A DNA stretch of 38,067 nucleotides from Cribrihabitans_A pelagius (GTDB lineage: Bacteria > Pseudomonadota > Alphaproteobacteria > Rhodobacterales > Rhodobacteraceae), in the NCBI RefSeq assembly GCF_048820915.1, contig NZ_JBMERR010000030.1:1-38067 (forward strand), in the 5' to 3' direction. Positions within the stretch are counted from its first letter, which is position 1. Each line of letters begins with the position of its first letter. The notes beneath the pieces were generated by a model, which saw only the letters and a list, made by a program, of their open reading frames with translations, was not told the DNA's origin and did not search any database. Both the position numbers and the translations under genes were made by a program. Shown here piece by piece: positions 1 to 8,563 of the stretch.

Positions 1-67
1 CCCCCGCCGCCCGGCCCAAGGCCGGGGGCAGCCTCTGCGAGGCTGCGGCCCGGGCGCGGGAGCGCCC
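1..67. terminator. Three tandem hairpins after the export lipoprotein gene
   Basis: Three perfect inverted repeats lie in a row just beyond the stop codon of the leftward gene: 10-16 with 20-26 (7 bp, loop CAA), 28-35 with 39-46 (8 bp, loop TGC) and 52-57 with 62-67 (6 bp, loop GGGA). The position fits transcription termination or mRNA 3' protection for the leftward gene. There is no T-run, so a classical intrinsic terminator is not proven. Confidence 0.45.
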
Positions 68-80
68 CCGGCGGCCCGCT

Positions 81-1199
81 CTACTCGATCACGCCAGTGC
101 GGCTGAAGACGCCGAAGAAGTTGCCGAAGATGTTGGAGATGGTGAGCGCGTCGTTGATCGGCGATTCCGTCGCCATCACCAGGTCGCCCGGGTTGATCTG
201 GAACTGGCGCGCCGAGAACAGCCCGTCGGCCGAGGTCAGGTCGAGCGAGAACACCACCCGCTGCTGGCGCGGCCCCTGCACCCCGGGCGCCACCGCGCTT
301 GCGGGATATTCGCGCAGCACCAGAAGCCCCTTTGGGTCGGCCTTGCCGTCCTGGAAGCCGCCCGCCACCGACATTGCGTCCATCGCCGACATCTCGTCCT
401 TGGTGAAGATGTGCAGGTCTTCCCTGCCGGTGGCCCCGAAGGAGAGGAAATAGCGCGCATCCTCCTCGACAAACACCCGGTCGCCGCCCCTGAGCAGCGT
501 GTCCAGCCGCGGGTTGTTCAAGAGCGTCTCCACCGAGGTGCCATAGATGCTGCGGCCGCGCACCAGGCGGATCTGCGGGTTGTTGAGGTTCGCGCTGATG
601 CCGCCGCCCGCCGAGATCAGCCCCATCACCGTGTAGTTGCGGTCGGGCATCGGGTAGGTGCCGGGCTGGGCCACGCCGGAGACCAGATCGACCGAGTTGT
701 TGCGCCCCTCGGCCATCGCCAGCTGCACCTGGGCCGACGGCACCACCGGCTCCAGCGCCGCCTGCAGCCTGGCGCGGGCGAGATCCGGGGTCAGCCCGTT
801 CACGTTCACATCGCCCACATAGGGCATGAAGATCGCCCCGTTCGCGGCCACTTTCATGTCCTGCAGCTGCACCATCTTCTGCTCCGGCGCGGTCAAGAGC
901 GAATTGTCGTTGCTGTCCCAGATGCTCAAGGACACCCGGTCGCCGGGCTGGATGATCTGGGTCTTGGCGCCCTGATGCGCGGGCAGCCAGCCCAGGCGCT
1001 CCTGCCTGCCGGTGGCGGGCCAGGCGGCCACCAGCGGCAGCAGCACCCGGTTCACCCGGTAAAGCGCAAAGCCTGCCTCCGCATCGCCGGATTCGCGCAG
1101 GATCTCCTCGCTGGCCGGGGCGCCGCCGGGCAGGCGGCTGCAGGCCGCGGGCAGAAGGGCGAGGCCGGCCGCCGCCAGACAGAGGAAAAGTTTGCGCAT
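81..1199 (-). CDS. Outer-membrane polysaccharide export lipoprotein (Wza/OPX type, SLBB domains)
   Basis: Probable outer-membrane export protein of the OPX (Wza/KpsD) family, which forms the exit channel for EPS or capsule. The chosen ATG at 1199 gives a 372-residue protein starting MRKLFLCL, with a hydrophobic signal and a lipobox-like LLPAAC (Cys20), so a lipoprotein is likely. A longer frame open to 1262 would put 21 hydrophilic residues before this signal and is less likely. A polysaccharide export domain (QPGDRVSLSIWDSNDN) sits near residues 85-170. SLBB-like segments follow (VSGVAQPGTYPMPDRNYTVM, then FGATGREDLHIFTKDEMSAM). It is divergent from the epimerase gene at 1261, and the two share a very short promoter region. 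A second export protein of another subtype lies at 13156-14478. Confidence 0.85.
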   Translation of the reverse strand: MRKLFLCLAAAGLALLPAACSRLPGGAPASEEILRESGDAEAGFALYRVNRVLLPLVAAWPATGRQERLGWLPAHQGAKTQIIQPGDRVSLSIWDSNDNSLLTAPEQKMVQLQDMKVAANGAIFMPYVGDVNVNGLTPDLARARLQAALEPVVPSAQVQLAMAEGRNNSVDLVSGVAQPGTYPMPDRNYTVMGLISAGGGISANLNNPQIRLVRGRSIYGTSVETLLNNPRLDTLLRGGDRVFVEEDARYFLSFGATGREDLHIFTKDEMSAMDAMSVAGGFQDGKADPKGLLVLREYPASAVAPGVQGPRQQRVVFSLDLTSADGLFSARQFQINPGDLVMATESPINDALTISNIFGNFFGVFSRTGVIE

Positions 1200-1221
1200 G
1201 GGAGCCTGCTCTGGAACTGCT

Positions 1222-1252
1222 TTGATTTTTTTCTGCCCAGAGGATACTGGGC
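1222..1252. promoter_or_regulatory. Divergent intergenic region with inverted repeat
   Basis: About 60 bases separate the two divergent starts. The region holds a perfect 6-bp inverted repeat, GCCCAG (1235-1240) and CTGGGC (1247-1252), with a 6-bp centre. A weak rightward promoter can be drawn as TTGATT (1222-1227), 17 bases, TACTGG (1245-1250), so the repeat would lie over the -10. An operator is possible but not demonstrated. Confidence 0.3.
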
Positions 1253-1260
1253 TTGCGGGC

Positions 1261-2193
1261 ATGGTTCAACAGCAACAGGCGGCAGGCATGGCATTTCCCG
1301 CGGCGGCGGTTCTGGGGGCAACAGGGCGTATCGGGCGGCTGTTGCAGCGGCAGGGGGCCGCGGGGCTGGACCTGCGGCTGCAGGCGCGCGCGCCGCAGCC
1401 CGGCTCTCCGGCTCCCCGATCCGGCTGGCACATCTTCGACCCGCTCACCGATCCGGAGGCGCTGGCCGGCTTTGCCGAAGGCGCGCAGGTGCTCCTGTGC
1501 CTGGCCGGGCCGGTGCCGGGCAGAGGCGGCCCCGGCATGCAGGACATGGGCGCCCATATCCGCCTCGGCGAAGCCGCGGTGCGCGCCGCCGCAGCTGCGG
1601 GGGAACCGGGGGCGCGGGTGCTGCTGGCGTCTTCGGCCGCGGTCTATGGCAGCCAGCCGGGACTCCTGGACGAGGCGGCGCCGCTGGCGCCTGCCAATGC
1701 CTATGGCGCCGCCAAGGCGGAGATGGAGCAGCGCGCCCAGGCGCTGGGAGCGGCGCTGGGGGTGGCGGTCACCAGTCTCAGAATTGGCAATGTGGCGGGG
1801 TTCGATGCCATCCTCGGCGGCTGGCGTCCGGGCTTCCGGCTCGACCGTTTTGCGGACGGGCAGAGCCCGCGGCGCAGCTATATCGGGCCTGCGTGCCTTG
1901 CCCGGGTGCTGGCGGCGCTGCTGGCGCGGCCCGGCCTGCCCGCGGTGCTGAACCTGGCCCAGCCCGGCGCGGTGGAGATGGCCGCGCTGCTTACCGCCGC
2001 GGGCCGCGGCTTCAGCTGGCAGGCCGCAGCCCCCGGGGCGATCCCCGCGGTGGAACTGGACACCGCCCGGCTGCAGGCGCTGCTGCCGGGCCCCCTCGCG
2101 CCCGCGGACCCGGCCCGGATGGCCGCGGAATGGGCCGCGTTAGAGCCGCATTTCAACACGAAACAGACCAACATGGGGCAGAGCCGCAGATGA
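1261..2193 (+). CDS. NAD(P)-dependent epimerase/dehydratase (extended SDR)
   Basis: Extended short-chain dehydrogenase/reductase of the nucleotide-sugar epimerase/dehydratase kind. The N-terminal Rossmann motif is VLGATGRIG. The catalytic Ser lies in ASSAAVYG (about residue 122) and the Tyr-x-x-x-Lys in AYGAAK (about 148-152), so the active-site triad appears intact. The substrate cannot be read from sequence. The start is uncertain: ATG 1261 gives 310 aa, while ATG 1288 (MAFPAAAVLG) would begin directly at the Rossmann strand and is a good alternative. The stop overlaps the next start by four bases (ATGA at 2190-2193), so it is probably translated together with the sugar transferase, presumably acting on the sugar that enzyme uses or on its product. 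Confidence 0.8.
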   Translation: MVQQQQAAGMAFPAAAVLGATGRIGRLLQRQGAAGLDLRLQARAPQPGSPAPRSGWHIFDPLTDPEALAGFAEGAQVLLCLAGPVPGRGGPGMQDMGAHIRLGEAAVRAAAAAGEPGARVLLASSAAVYGSQPGLLDEAAPLAPANAYGAAKAEMEQRAQALGAALGVAVTSLRIGNVAGFDAILGGWRPGFRLDRFADGQSPRRSYIGPACLARVLAALLARPGLPAVLNLAQPGAVEMAALLTAAGRGFSWQAAAPGAIPAVELDTARLQALLPGPLAPADPARMAAEWAALEPHFNTKQTNMGQSRR

Positions 2194-2801
2194 CCTGGCG
2201 CAAACGGATGTTCGATCTCTTCTTTGCCAGCCTGCTGGTGGCGGTGCTGGGGCCGGTGCTGCTTTTGCTGCTGGCCTGGCTGCTGCTGAAAGAGGGGCGG
2301 CCGCTGTTTTATGGCGGCGAGCGCATGAAGGCGGTGGATCAGCCCTTCACCCTGTGGAAGCTGCGCACCATGACGGAGACCGGGAGCGACGCCGGAGTGT
2401 CGGGCGGCGACAAGGCGGCCCGCATCACCCCGGCCGGCGCCTGGCTGCGCGCCAAGCGCCTGGACGAGCTGCCGCAGCTGTGGAACGTCGTCAGGGGCGA
2501 CATCTCCTTTGTCGGGCCGCGGCCGCCGCTCCGGCAATATGTCGAGGCCGATCCCGCGCTCTATGCCGAGGTGCTGAAATCGCGCCCCGGGGTCACCGGG
2601 CTCGCGTCGCTCGCCTATCACCGGCACGAGGCGGCGCTGCTCGCGCGCTGCACCAGCGCCGCCGAGACCCATGCCGTCTACCTGCGCCGCTGCGTGCCGG
2701 CCAAGGCGCGGCTCGACCTGATTTACCAGCGCCACCGGAGCATGTGCTACGACTTCGATCTGGTGTTTCAGACCATTGGCAGTATGTTCCGCCGCGGGTA
2801 G
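2190..2801 (+). CDS. Initiating sugar-phosphate transferase (bacterial sugar transferase family)
   Basis: Polyprenyl-phosphate sugar-1-phosphate transferase of 203 residues, in the short PglC/WbaP-core class. It would load the first sugar onto undecaprenyl phosphate at the cytoplasmic face. It has one N-terminal membrane segment (about 9-30, LLVAVLGPVLLLLLAWLLL). The family motifs follow in order: FTLWKLRTM, then RITPAGAWLRAKRLDELPQL with the catalytic Asp-Glu pair, then DISFVGPRPPL, and RPGVTGLASL. The ATG overlaps the epimerase stop (ATGA), indicating translational coupling. A second family member lies at 17259-17990, so the locus has two potential initiating enzymes. Confidence 0.9.
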   Translation: MTWRKRMFDLFFASLLVAVLGPVLLLLLAWLLLKEGRPLFYGGERMKAVDQPFTLWKLRTMTETGSDAGVSGGDKAARITPAGAWLRAKRLDELPQLWNVVRGDISFVGPRPPLRQYVEADPALYAEVLKSRPGVTGLASLAYHRHEAALLARCTSAAETHAVYLRRCVPAKARLDLIYQRHRSMCYDFDLVFQTIGSMFRRG

Positions 2802-3138
2802 AATCAAATTTTAAGAATTCTTCCTTGGCGCGCAGCTGTGGCTTTGCTGCAATGGTGTGCAGATGCGTGGCGGGCTTTCTTCCGCAGCGCAGCAGCGGCG
2901 GGTTTCTGCCGGTGCCGGTTTTGTGATAGCGGGGAAAGCGGCTATGATCGCGGCAGGGGGCCGAAGCGGCAGGCGGCAGCGGCGCGCAGCGGGAAACCGC
3001 CTGCGCTCAGCCGTTGGCCCGGCAGTGGGCCCCCGGTGTTTTATGTATGATTTACCTTGTCCGGAGACACTGCCGCGAACGGCAGGGACGGGCAGGAACG
3101 GGCAGGACAGAAATTTATGACAGCAGGGGCAGCTGGGA
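2802..3138. other. Gene-free spacer, probable promoter region of the dehydratase gene
   Basis: No convincing gene is seen in these 337 bases. An AT-rich patch follows the transferase stop and includes the 10-bp palindrome AAGAATTCTT. A second AT-rich patch near 3040-3055 (TTTTATGTATGATTTA) could hold a promoter for the dehydratase. Near 3080-3112 ACGGGCAGG-like units are repeated. A nine-codon open frame starts at ATG 3117 and ends at 3146, overlapping the dehydratase start in another frame. It could be an upstream ORF but has no further support. Confidence 0.4.
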
Positions 3139-5016
3139 ATGTTTGACCTGATCAGCGCGCTTTCGCGGCGCCAGAAGGCCTGGGTGTTCCTGGCCGTGGA
3201 CTTGGCGCTGCTGCCCTTGGCGCTGCTGTTCACCCTGGCGGTGCAGCCGCTGCCGGATCCCGCGCTCACCACCCTGGCGGCCCTGCTGCCGCTGTTGCCC
3301 TACGAGCTGGCGGCGGCGGCGGTGCTGGCGCTCTGGCTGGGGCTGCCGCATGTGCAGCTCAATGCCTACGAGCGCCACGCCGCAGCGCAGAGCGCGCTGC
3401 TGGCCGGCGCCTGCGCGCTGCTGCTGGGGCTTTTGGCGCGCGGCTTCGGCCCGGCGCTGCCCCCGGGCACCCATGTGGTCTTTGCCATCGTCTATTTCCT
3501 CGCCATGGTGGCGGCACGGGCGGTGCTGCTGCAGCTGGTGCTGGGCATCTACCGCCGCGTCCGGCCGCGCTGCCGGGTGCTGATCTACGGCGCCGGCACC
3601 ACCGGCACCCAGCTGGCGCAGGCGCTGAAGGCGCATGACGGCATCGATCCCGTCGCCTTTGCCGATGACAACACCTCGCTGCAGGGGATGACGCTGGTCG
3701 GGCTGCCGGTCTATGCCCCCGCCCGCATCGGCGAGATCGCCGCGGCGCGGCAGATCCGCCGGGTGCTCTTGGCGATGCCCTCGCAAAGCCAGCCGAAACA
3801 GGCCCAGATCACCCGCCGCCTGCAGCAGCTGGGGCTGGAGGTGCAGGCGCTGCCCTCCTTTGCCCAGCTCATCGGCGAGGAGGCGCTGGTCGACAAGCTG
3901 ACCCCGGTGGCGCCGCAGGCCTTCCTGGGCCGCGCCGCCTGCAACGTGCCGCTGAAGGCGGCGGCGGGGGCTTATCAGGACCGGGTGGTGCTGGTCTCCG
4001 GCGCGGGCGGCTCGATCGGCGCCGAGCTGTGCCGCCAGGTGCTCGCCTGCCGGCCGCGCAAGCTGGTGCTGTTCGAGCTTTCGGAACTGGCGCTTTACAC
4101 CGTGCACCAGGAGCTGGCGCAGCTGGCGGCGGAAGCGGGCGTCGAGCTGGTGCCGGTGCTGGGCTCGGTCACCGATCCGCGCCAGATGCGCATGGTGCTG
4201 GCCAGCCACAGCGTGCAGGTGGTGCTGCATGCCGCCGCCTATAAACACGTGCCGCTGGTCGAGGCCAACCCGCTGCCGGGGCTGGCCAACAACGTGCTGG
4301 GCACCCAGACCCTGGCCCGCGCCGCGGCGCGCGCGGGCGTCGAGCGCTTCATCCTGATCTCCTCGGACAAGGCGGTGAACCCGGCCAATGTGATGGGCGC
4401 CTCCAAGCGCATGGCCGAGCTGATCGTGCAGGATCTCGCCACCCGCCACCGGAACACCGTCTTCACCATGGTGCGCTTCGGCAACGTGCTGGGCTCCTCG
4501 GGATCGGTGGTGCCGCTGTTCCAGGAGCAGATCAGCCGCGGCGGCCCGGTCACCGTGACCGACGCGCGGGTGAAGCGCTTCTTCATGACCATCCGCGAGG
4601 CGGTGCAGCTGGTCTTGCAGGCGGGCGACATGGCCCAGGGCGGCGAGGTCTTCGTGCTCGACATGGGGGCGCCGGTGCCGATCCTGCAGCTGGCCCGCCA
4701 GGTGATCGAAAGCGCGGGCTACAGCGTGCGCGATACCGCCCACCCGGAAGGCGACATCGCGATCGAGATCATCGGGCTGCGCCCCGGCGAGAAGCTGGAG
4801 GAGGAGCTGACCCTCACCGGCGAGCTGATCCACACCCGCCACCCGAAGATCTTCTGCGCCCGCGAGGGCGCGCTGTCGGAGATCGAGGTGGCGGTGCTGC
4901 TCAGGAGCCTGCGCCAGGCGGTGGCGGCGGGCGACGAGGCCGCCGCGCGCCAGGTGATCGGGCGCTGGGTCGAGGGCTACCTGCAGGCCCGCGAGCCCGG
5001 CCGCATCAGTTCCTGA
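3139..5016 (+). CDS. Membrane-anchored nucleotide-sugar 4,6-dehydratase (WbpM/CapD/PglF family)
   Basis: 625-residue polysaccharide biosynthesis protein of the WbpM/PglF/CapD type. The N-terminal ~140 residues form about four membrane segments. A Rossmann-like CoA-binding region follows (VLIYGAGTTGTQLAQAL), then the extended SDR domain beginning VVLVSGAGGSIGAE (about residue 287). In this family Met replaces the usual catalytic Tyr, and the sequence shows exactly that: NVMGASK, Met419-x-x-x-Lys423, preceded by ISSDKAVNPA. Known members convert UDP-GlcNAc to a UDP-4-keto-6-deoxy sugar, so this is the likely first step toward an amino-dideoxy sugar. The aminotransferase at 33660 and the formyltransferase at 9025 would fit the next steps. 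The exact substrate is inferred from the family. Confidence 0.9.
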   Translation: MFDLISALSRRQKAWVFLAVDLALLPLALLFTLAVQPLPDPALTTLAALLPLLPYELAAAAVLALWLGLPHVQLNAYERHAAAQSALLAGACALLLGLLARGFGPALPPGTHVVFAIVYFLAMVAARAVLLQLVLGIYRRVRPRCRVLIYGAGTTGTQLAQALKAHDGIDPVAFADDNTSLQGMTLVGLPVYAPARIGEIAAARQIRRVLLAMPSQSQPKQAQITRRLQQLGLEVQALPSFAQLIGEEALVDKLTPVAPQAFLGRAACNVPLKAAAGAYQDRVVLVSGAGGSIGAELCRQVLACRPRKLVLFELSELALYTVHQELAQLAAEAGVELVPVLGSVTDPRQMRMVLASHSVQVVLHAAAYKHVPLVEANPLPGLANNVLGTQTLARAAARAGVERFILISSDKAVNPANVMGASKRMAELIVQDLATRHRNTVFTMVRFGNVLGSSGSVVPLFQEQISRGGPVTVTDARVKRFFMTIREAVQLVLQAGDMAQGGEVFVLDMGAPVPILQLARQVIESAGYSVRDTAHPEGDIAIEIIGLRPGEKLEEELTLTGELIHTRHPKIFCAREGALSEIEVAVLLRSLRQAVAAGDEAAARQVIGRWVEGYLQAREPGRISS

Positions 5017-5026
5017 GCCGCCGCAC

Positions 5027-5074
5027 CAGGCCCCGAAACAGGCCCCGAAACAGGCCCCGAAACAGGCCACGGGC
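5027..5074. repeat. 12-bp tandem repeat CAGGCCCCGAAA
   Basis: Three perfect 12-bp units at 5027-5038, 5039-5050 and 5051-5062 are followed by a degenerate fourth. The next ~40 bases keep a related GACGG/GGCAGG pattern. It lies in the 285-base spacer just after the dehydratase stop. A multiple-of-three unit length means the array could expand without breaking a frame, but no gene is apparent here. Confidence 0.8.
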
Positions 5075-5301
5075 CGGAAAACAGGACGGAAGGCAGGACG
5101 GAAGACGGGCCGGAGACGGGCGCGAGTGCGGCGCGGCGGCTGCACCGGCGGCAAAACCGCCCCCGCGCAGGCCCCGCGCAATTGATCCGCCGCGCGGTTC
5201 CATGCTCTAAGCAGGCCAGAGCAACGAGACAGCAAGAGGGCCCGGGGCAGAAGATCCCGGCCCGCAACAAGGCCAGAGGCAGGGCAGAAGGCAGATCCCC
5301 G

Positions 5302-7641
5302 GTGAGCGCAGTCAAGATCCTTTCCCGCCAGATCCTTTCGTGCCCGGTTTTTTCCCGCCGCTTCGGCCTGCTGCCCGCGCTGTGCCTGGGCGGGCTGGCG
5401 CTGGCCGGGCCGCCCGCCGCCCAGACCGCCGCCCAGACCGTTGCGCAGCCCTCTGCCGCCCTGCTGCCGGTGCCGGACCCGGGCGCGGGCGGGGTGCTGG
5501 CGCCGCCGCCGGGCAGCGCCGCCGCGGCGCCGCGGCTGAAACCGCTGCCGCCGCCGAGCCTCACCTTCTACGGCACCCCCGGCCTGATCGACATGCCAAG
5601 CGCCGAGATGCTGCCGGACGGGCAATATGCGGTGACCTACTCCTGGTTCGGCGGCACCTCGCGCTACAACATCACCTTCCAGGCGCTGCCCTGGCTCAGC
5701 GCCTCCTTCCGCTACAACGGCATCCGCAACCTCGGCCTGTTCGGCTTTGACACCTATTACGACCGCGGCTTCGATGTGCGCGCCCGGCTCTGGCAGGAAA
5801 GCCGCTGGCGCCCGGAAGTCACCCTGGGGCTGCAGGATTTCGCGGGCACCGGGGTCTATGCGGCGGAATACCTGACCGCCACCAAGCGCTTTGCCGCCCC
5901 GGCGCTCCGCCCCGGCCGCGCCCCGGGCCGGCTGAAGCTGACGGCGGGCCTGGGCTGGGGGCGGCTGGGCTCGCATGGCGCGATCGGCAGCATCGGCGGC
6001 GGGCGGCCCTCCTTCGTTGGCGGCGATACCGGCGGCGAGCTGTCTTATGACCAGTGGTTCCGCGGCCCGGTGGCGCCGTTCGGCGGCTTTGAGTGGCAGC
6101 CCAGCGAGCGGCTCAGCCTGAAGGCGGAATATTCCTCCGACGCCTATGTCACCGAAACCGAAGACTCGGACGTCTTCGAGCGCAAATCCTCGCTCAACTA
6201 CGGGGCGGAGTACCAGTATTCCGAGCGGGTGCGGCTGGGGGCCTATTACCTCTACGGCTCGGAGTTCGGGGTCACCGCGCAGATCCAGCTGAACCCGCAC
6301 CACCCGCCGACGCCGATGACGGTGCCCGCACCGCAGCCCATCGTGCCGCGCAGCCACTGGGCCACCGGGGACAGCCACTGGCAGACCGGCTGGGCCGCGA
6401 GCGAAAGCAAGACGCGCACGCTGCGCGATCTGGCGGCGGAAGCGCTGCGGGCGGACGGGCTGGTGCTGGAAAGCCTTGCCTTCCCCGCAGGCCCCGCCGC
6501 CGATGCCGCGGCCGGCCGCGGCCGGGTGGCGGAGCTGCGCTACCGCAACCCGCGCTACCGCTCCACCGGCCAGGCCGCGGGGCGCGCGGCGCGGGCCTTG
6601 GCCCAGACCATGCCGCCTTCGGTGGAGACCTTCCGCCTGGTGCTGCTGCGCCGCGGCCTGGCGCCGGCGGCGGTGGTGGTGCGGCGCGCCGACCTGGAGG
6701 CGCTGGAATTTGCGCCTGAGGCGGCGGATGCGCTGTTTGCCGCCGCCGCGGTCACCGAGGCGGGGCCGGAGCCCGCAGGCGCGCTGCGCGCGGAAGGGCT
6801 TTATCCCGCCTTCGGCACCTCGATCAGCCCTTATACCGCGCCTGCCTATTTCGACCCCGAGCAGCCCTTCCGCCTGGACGTGGGCGCCGACCTCACGGCG
6901 TCTTACACGCCGGCCCCGGGCTGGCGCCTGGCCGGCACGCTGCGGCAGCGGATCTGGGGCAATGTGAAGAACGGCCGGGTCTCCAACTCGGTGCTGCCGC
7001 ATGTGCGCACCGACCAGGTCGAATACGCCCAGTTCGGCACCACGCTGCAGTCGCTTTACGCCAGCCGCCAGTGGCAGCCCGGCCGCGCGCTTTATGCCCG
7101 CACCAGCGTGGGGCTGTTCGAATCCATGTTCGGCGGCGTCTCGGGCGAGGTCCTGTGGAAGCCCGCCGACAGCCGCATCGGCCTGGGGCTGGAGGCCAAT
7201 TACGTCAAGCAGCGCGATTTCGACCAGCGCTTCGGCTTTCGCGATTACGAGGTGCTGACCGGCCATGCCTCGGCCTATTTCGAGCTCGACCGCGGCTACC
7301 TGCTGCAGCTCGATGCCGGCCGCTACCTGGCGGGCGACCTGGGCGGCACCTTCAGCCTGAACCGCGAGTTCAACAACGGCTTCCTGGTCGGCGCCTTCTT
7401 CACCCTCACCGATGTTTCGGCCGAGGAGTTCGGCGAGGGCTCCTTCGACAAGGGCTTCCGCTTCCGCATCCCGGTCGACTGGCTCCTGGGCAAGCCCTCG
7501 CGCTCCGGGCTCGGGCTCACCATCCGCCCGACCCAGCGCGACGGCGGCCAGCGGGTGCATGTGCCGGACCGGCTTTACGGGCAGATCCGCGCCGCCCACC
7601 GCAAGAGCCTGGAAGAACAGCGCGCGAGGTTCTGGGAATGA
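5302..7641 (+). CDS. yjbH: YjbH-like exopolysaccharide outer-membrane protein
   Basis: Large secreted beta-rich protein of the YjbH (GfcD-like) family, associated in enterobacteria with EPS production and expected in the outer membrane. The start is set at GTG 5302, giving 779 aa. It immediately precedes a positively charged, hydrophobic signal (FGLLPALCLGGLALAGPPAAQ). The frame is open back to 5182, but that stretch is basic and unlike a signal. The family hallmark YGTPGLIDMPSAE appears near the mature N-terminus. The rest has many aromatic, alternating beta segments such as AVTYSWFGGTSRYNITFQAL and the C-terminal stretch RFRIPVDWLLGKPSRSGLGL. Its stop overlaps the YjbF-like start by ATGA (7638-7641), which strongly supports a shared operon and function. 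Confidence 0.87.
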   Translation: MSAVKILSRQILSCPVFSRRFGLLPALCLGGLALAGPPAAQTAAQTVAQPSAALLPVPDPGAGGVLAPPPGSAAAAPRLKPLPPPSLTFYGTPGLIDMPSAEMLPDGQYAVTYSWFGGTSRYNITFQALPWLSASFRYNGIRNLGLFGFDTYYDRGFDVRARLWQESRWRPEVTLGLQDFAGTGVYAAEYLTATKRFAAPALRPGRAPGRLKLTAGLGWGRLGSHGAIGSIGGGRPSFVGGDTGGELSYDQWFRGPVAPFGGFEWQPSERLSLKAEYSSDAYVTETEDSDVFERKSSLNYGAEYQYSERVRLGAYYLYGSEFGVTAQIQLNPHHPPTPMTVPAPQPIVPRSHWATGDSHWQTGWAASESKTRTLRDLAAEALRADGLVLESLAFPAGPAADAAAGRGRVAELRYRNPRYRSTGQAAGRAARALAQTMPPSVETFRLVLLRRGLAPAAVVVRRADLEALEFAPEAADALFAAAAVTEAGPEPAGALRAEGLYPAFGTSISPYTAPAYFDPEQPFRLDVGADLTASYTPAPGWRLAGTLRQRIWGNVKNGRVSNSVLPHVRTDQVEYAQFGTTLQSLYASRQWQPGRALYARTSVGLFESMFGGVSGEVLWKPADSRIGLGLEANYVKQRDFDQRFGFRDYEVLTGHASAYFELDRGYLLQLDAGRYLAGDLGGTFSLNREFNNGFLVGAFFTLTDVSAEEFGEGSFDKGFRFRIPVDWLLGKPSRSGLGLTIRPTQRDGGQRVHVPDRLYGQIRAAHRKSLEEQRARFWE

Positions 7642-8381
7642 GCATGCAGAAGTGCCTGCGGGCGGCGGCCCGCGCGCCCGTCTCCGCCCTTTCCGCCACC
7701 CGTCTGGCCGGGGCGGCGGCGCTGCTGGCGGCGGTGCTGCTGGCGGGCTGCACCCGCGGCCCCGAGCGCAGCTCGGCCGAGCTGGAGGTGGTGCGCGCCG
7801 CGGGCCAGTACATCGCCCGCCGCCGCAGCACGGTGCCGCCGGCCTCCGATCTGACCCGGGCGCTGCTGGACCAGCAGACCCAGGCCTATCTCGAAGTGGT
7901 GATCGAGAACCGGGACGCCAAGGCCTATCTGACCCGGCCGCTCAGCCGCCGCGACGGCTTTCCCGGCGGAATCGAGGTCTGGCGCACCGCCGACAATGTC
8001 TCGCTGGCGCTGCGCGCGGGCATGGTGATCGCCACCCGCGGGCTGGGCAACGGGCTGCTGTCGGCGGATGTGCCCGCGGCCGCGGGCGTTGCCGGACCCG
8101 CCCGCGGCGGCGCCCGCAGCTATGTGCTGCGCGCCCGCGGCAACGGGCAGATACGGCTGCAGATGGCCTGCCGGCTGCACGACCTGGGTCCGGCGCGGAT
8201 CGAAATCGTCGAGCTGGGTTTTGCCACCCGGCACCTGCAGGAGCAGTGCAGCGGCGGCGGCGGCAGCATCGTCAACGACTATTGGGTCGGCACCGGGGCG
8301 CAGGCGGGCCGGGTCTGGCAGTCGCGGCAATGGGCGGGGCCCGGGACCGGCTATGTGCGAATCCGCCAGCTGCGGCTCTGA
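7638..8381 (+). CDS. yjbF: YjbF/GfcB-like lipoprotein
   Basis: 247-residue lipoprotein of the YjbF/GfcB group (group 4 capsule/EPS accessory lipoproteins). The N-terminus is a basic signal followed by a hydrophobic stretch and the lipobox LLAGC (Cys38). Further support is the mid-protein pattern RRDGFPGGIEVWRTADNVSL, then ATRGLGNGLLSAD, and a late VNDYWVGTGAQAGRVWQSRQ, which resemble this family. The ATG overlaps the YjbH stop (ATGA), and YjbF and YjbH are neighbours in E. coli too, although there in the opposite order. A role with YjbH in EPS export or outer-membrane assembly is inferred from that pairing. Confidence 0.85.
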   Translation: MSMQKCLRAAARAPVSALSATRLAGAAALLAAVLLAGCTRGPERSSAELEVVRAAGQYIARRRSTVPPASDLTRALLDQQTQAYLEVVIENRDAKAYLTRPLSRRDGFPGGIEVWRTADNVSLALRAGMVIATRGLGNGLLSADVPAAAGVAGPARGGARSYVLRARGNGQIRLQMACRLHDLGPARIEIVELGFATRHLQEQCSGGGGSIVNDYWVGTGAQAGRVWQSRQWAGPGTGYVRIRQLRL

Positions 8382-8459
8382 GCCCGCCGCCTGCCGGGCC
8401 GCGGGCGGCCGGCAGAGGCTTTGCCGCAACGGCCCCGGAAAATCGCCGCCGCAAACCGG

Positions 8460-8518
8460 ATTTCAACGGTTTTGCATCTATTCCTTGCGTTGAAATGGCG
8501 GGGTGGCTCCCCTAAGGT
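8460..8518 (+). promoter_or_regulatory. Promoter with overlapping inverted repeat upstream of the YjbE-like gene
   Basis: A sigma70-like promoter is visible: TTGAAA (8490-8495), 17-base spacer, TAAGGT (8513-8518). The -35 lies inside one arm of a perfect 9-bp inverted repeat, ATTTCAACG (8460-8468) and CGTTGAAAT (8488-8496), separated by 19 bases. A related half-site CTCAACG occurs at 8522-8528. The geometry suggests an operator controlling the small gene separately from the YjbH/YjbF pair. Confidence 0.5.
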
Positions 8519-8563
8519 CGCCTCAACGGATCCATTTGCTACGATCTCCAAAGGAGTTTGATC

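Noticed and set aside
411..2189. Long plus-strand frame leading into the sugar transferase
   Set aside because: The upstream part is Ala/Arg/Gly-rich noise overlapping the lipoprotein and epimerase genes. The transferase has a proper ATG at 2190 with ATGA coupling.
3115..7599. Very long open frame on the minus strand (about 1,490 codons) opposite the dehydratase and YjbH genes
   Set aside because: Its translation is Arg/Gln/His/Gly-rich with no family resemblance. It is the antisense shadow of two well-supported genes in high-GC DNA.
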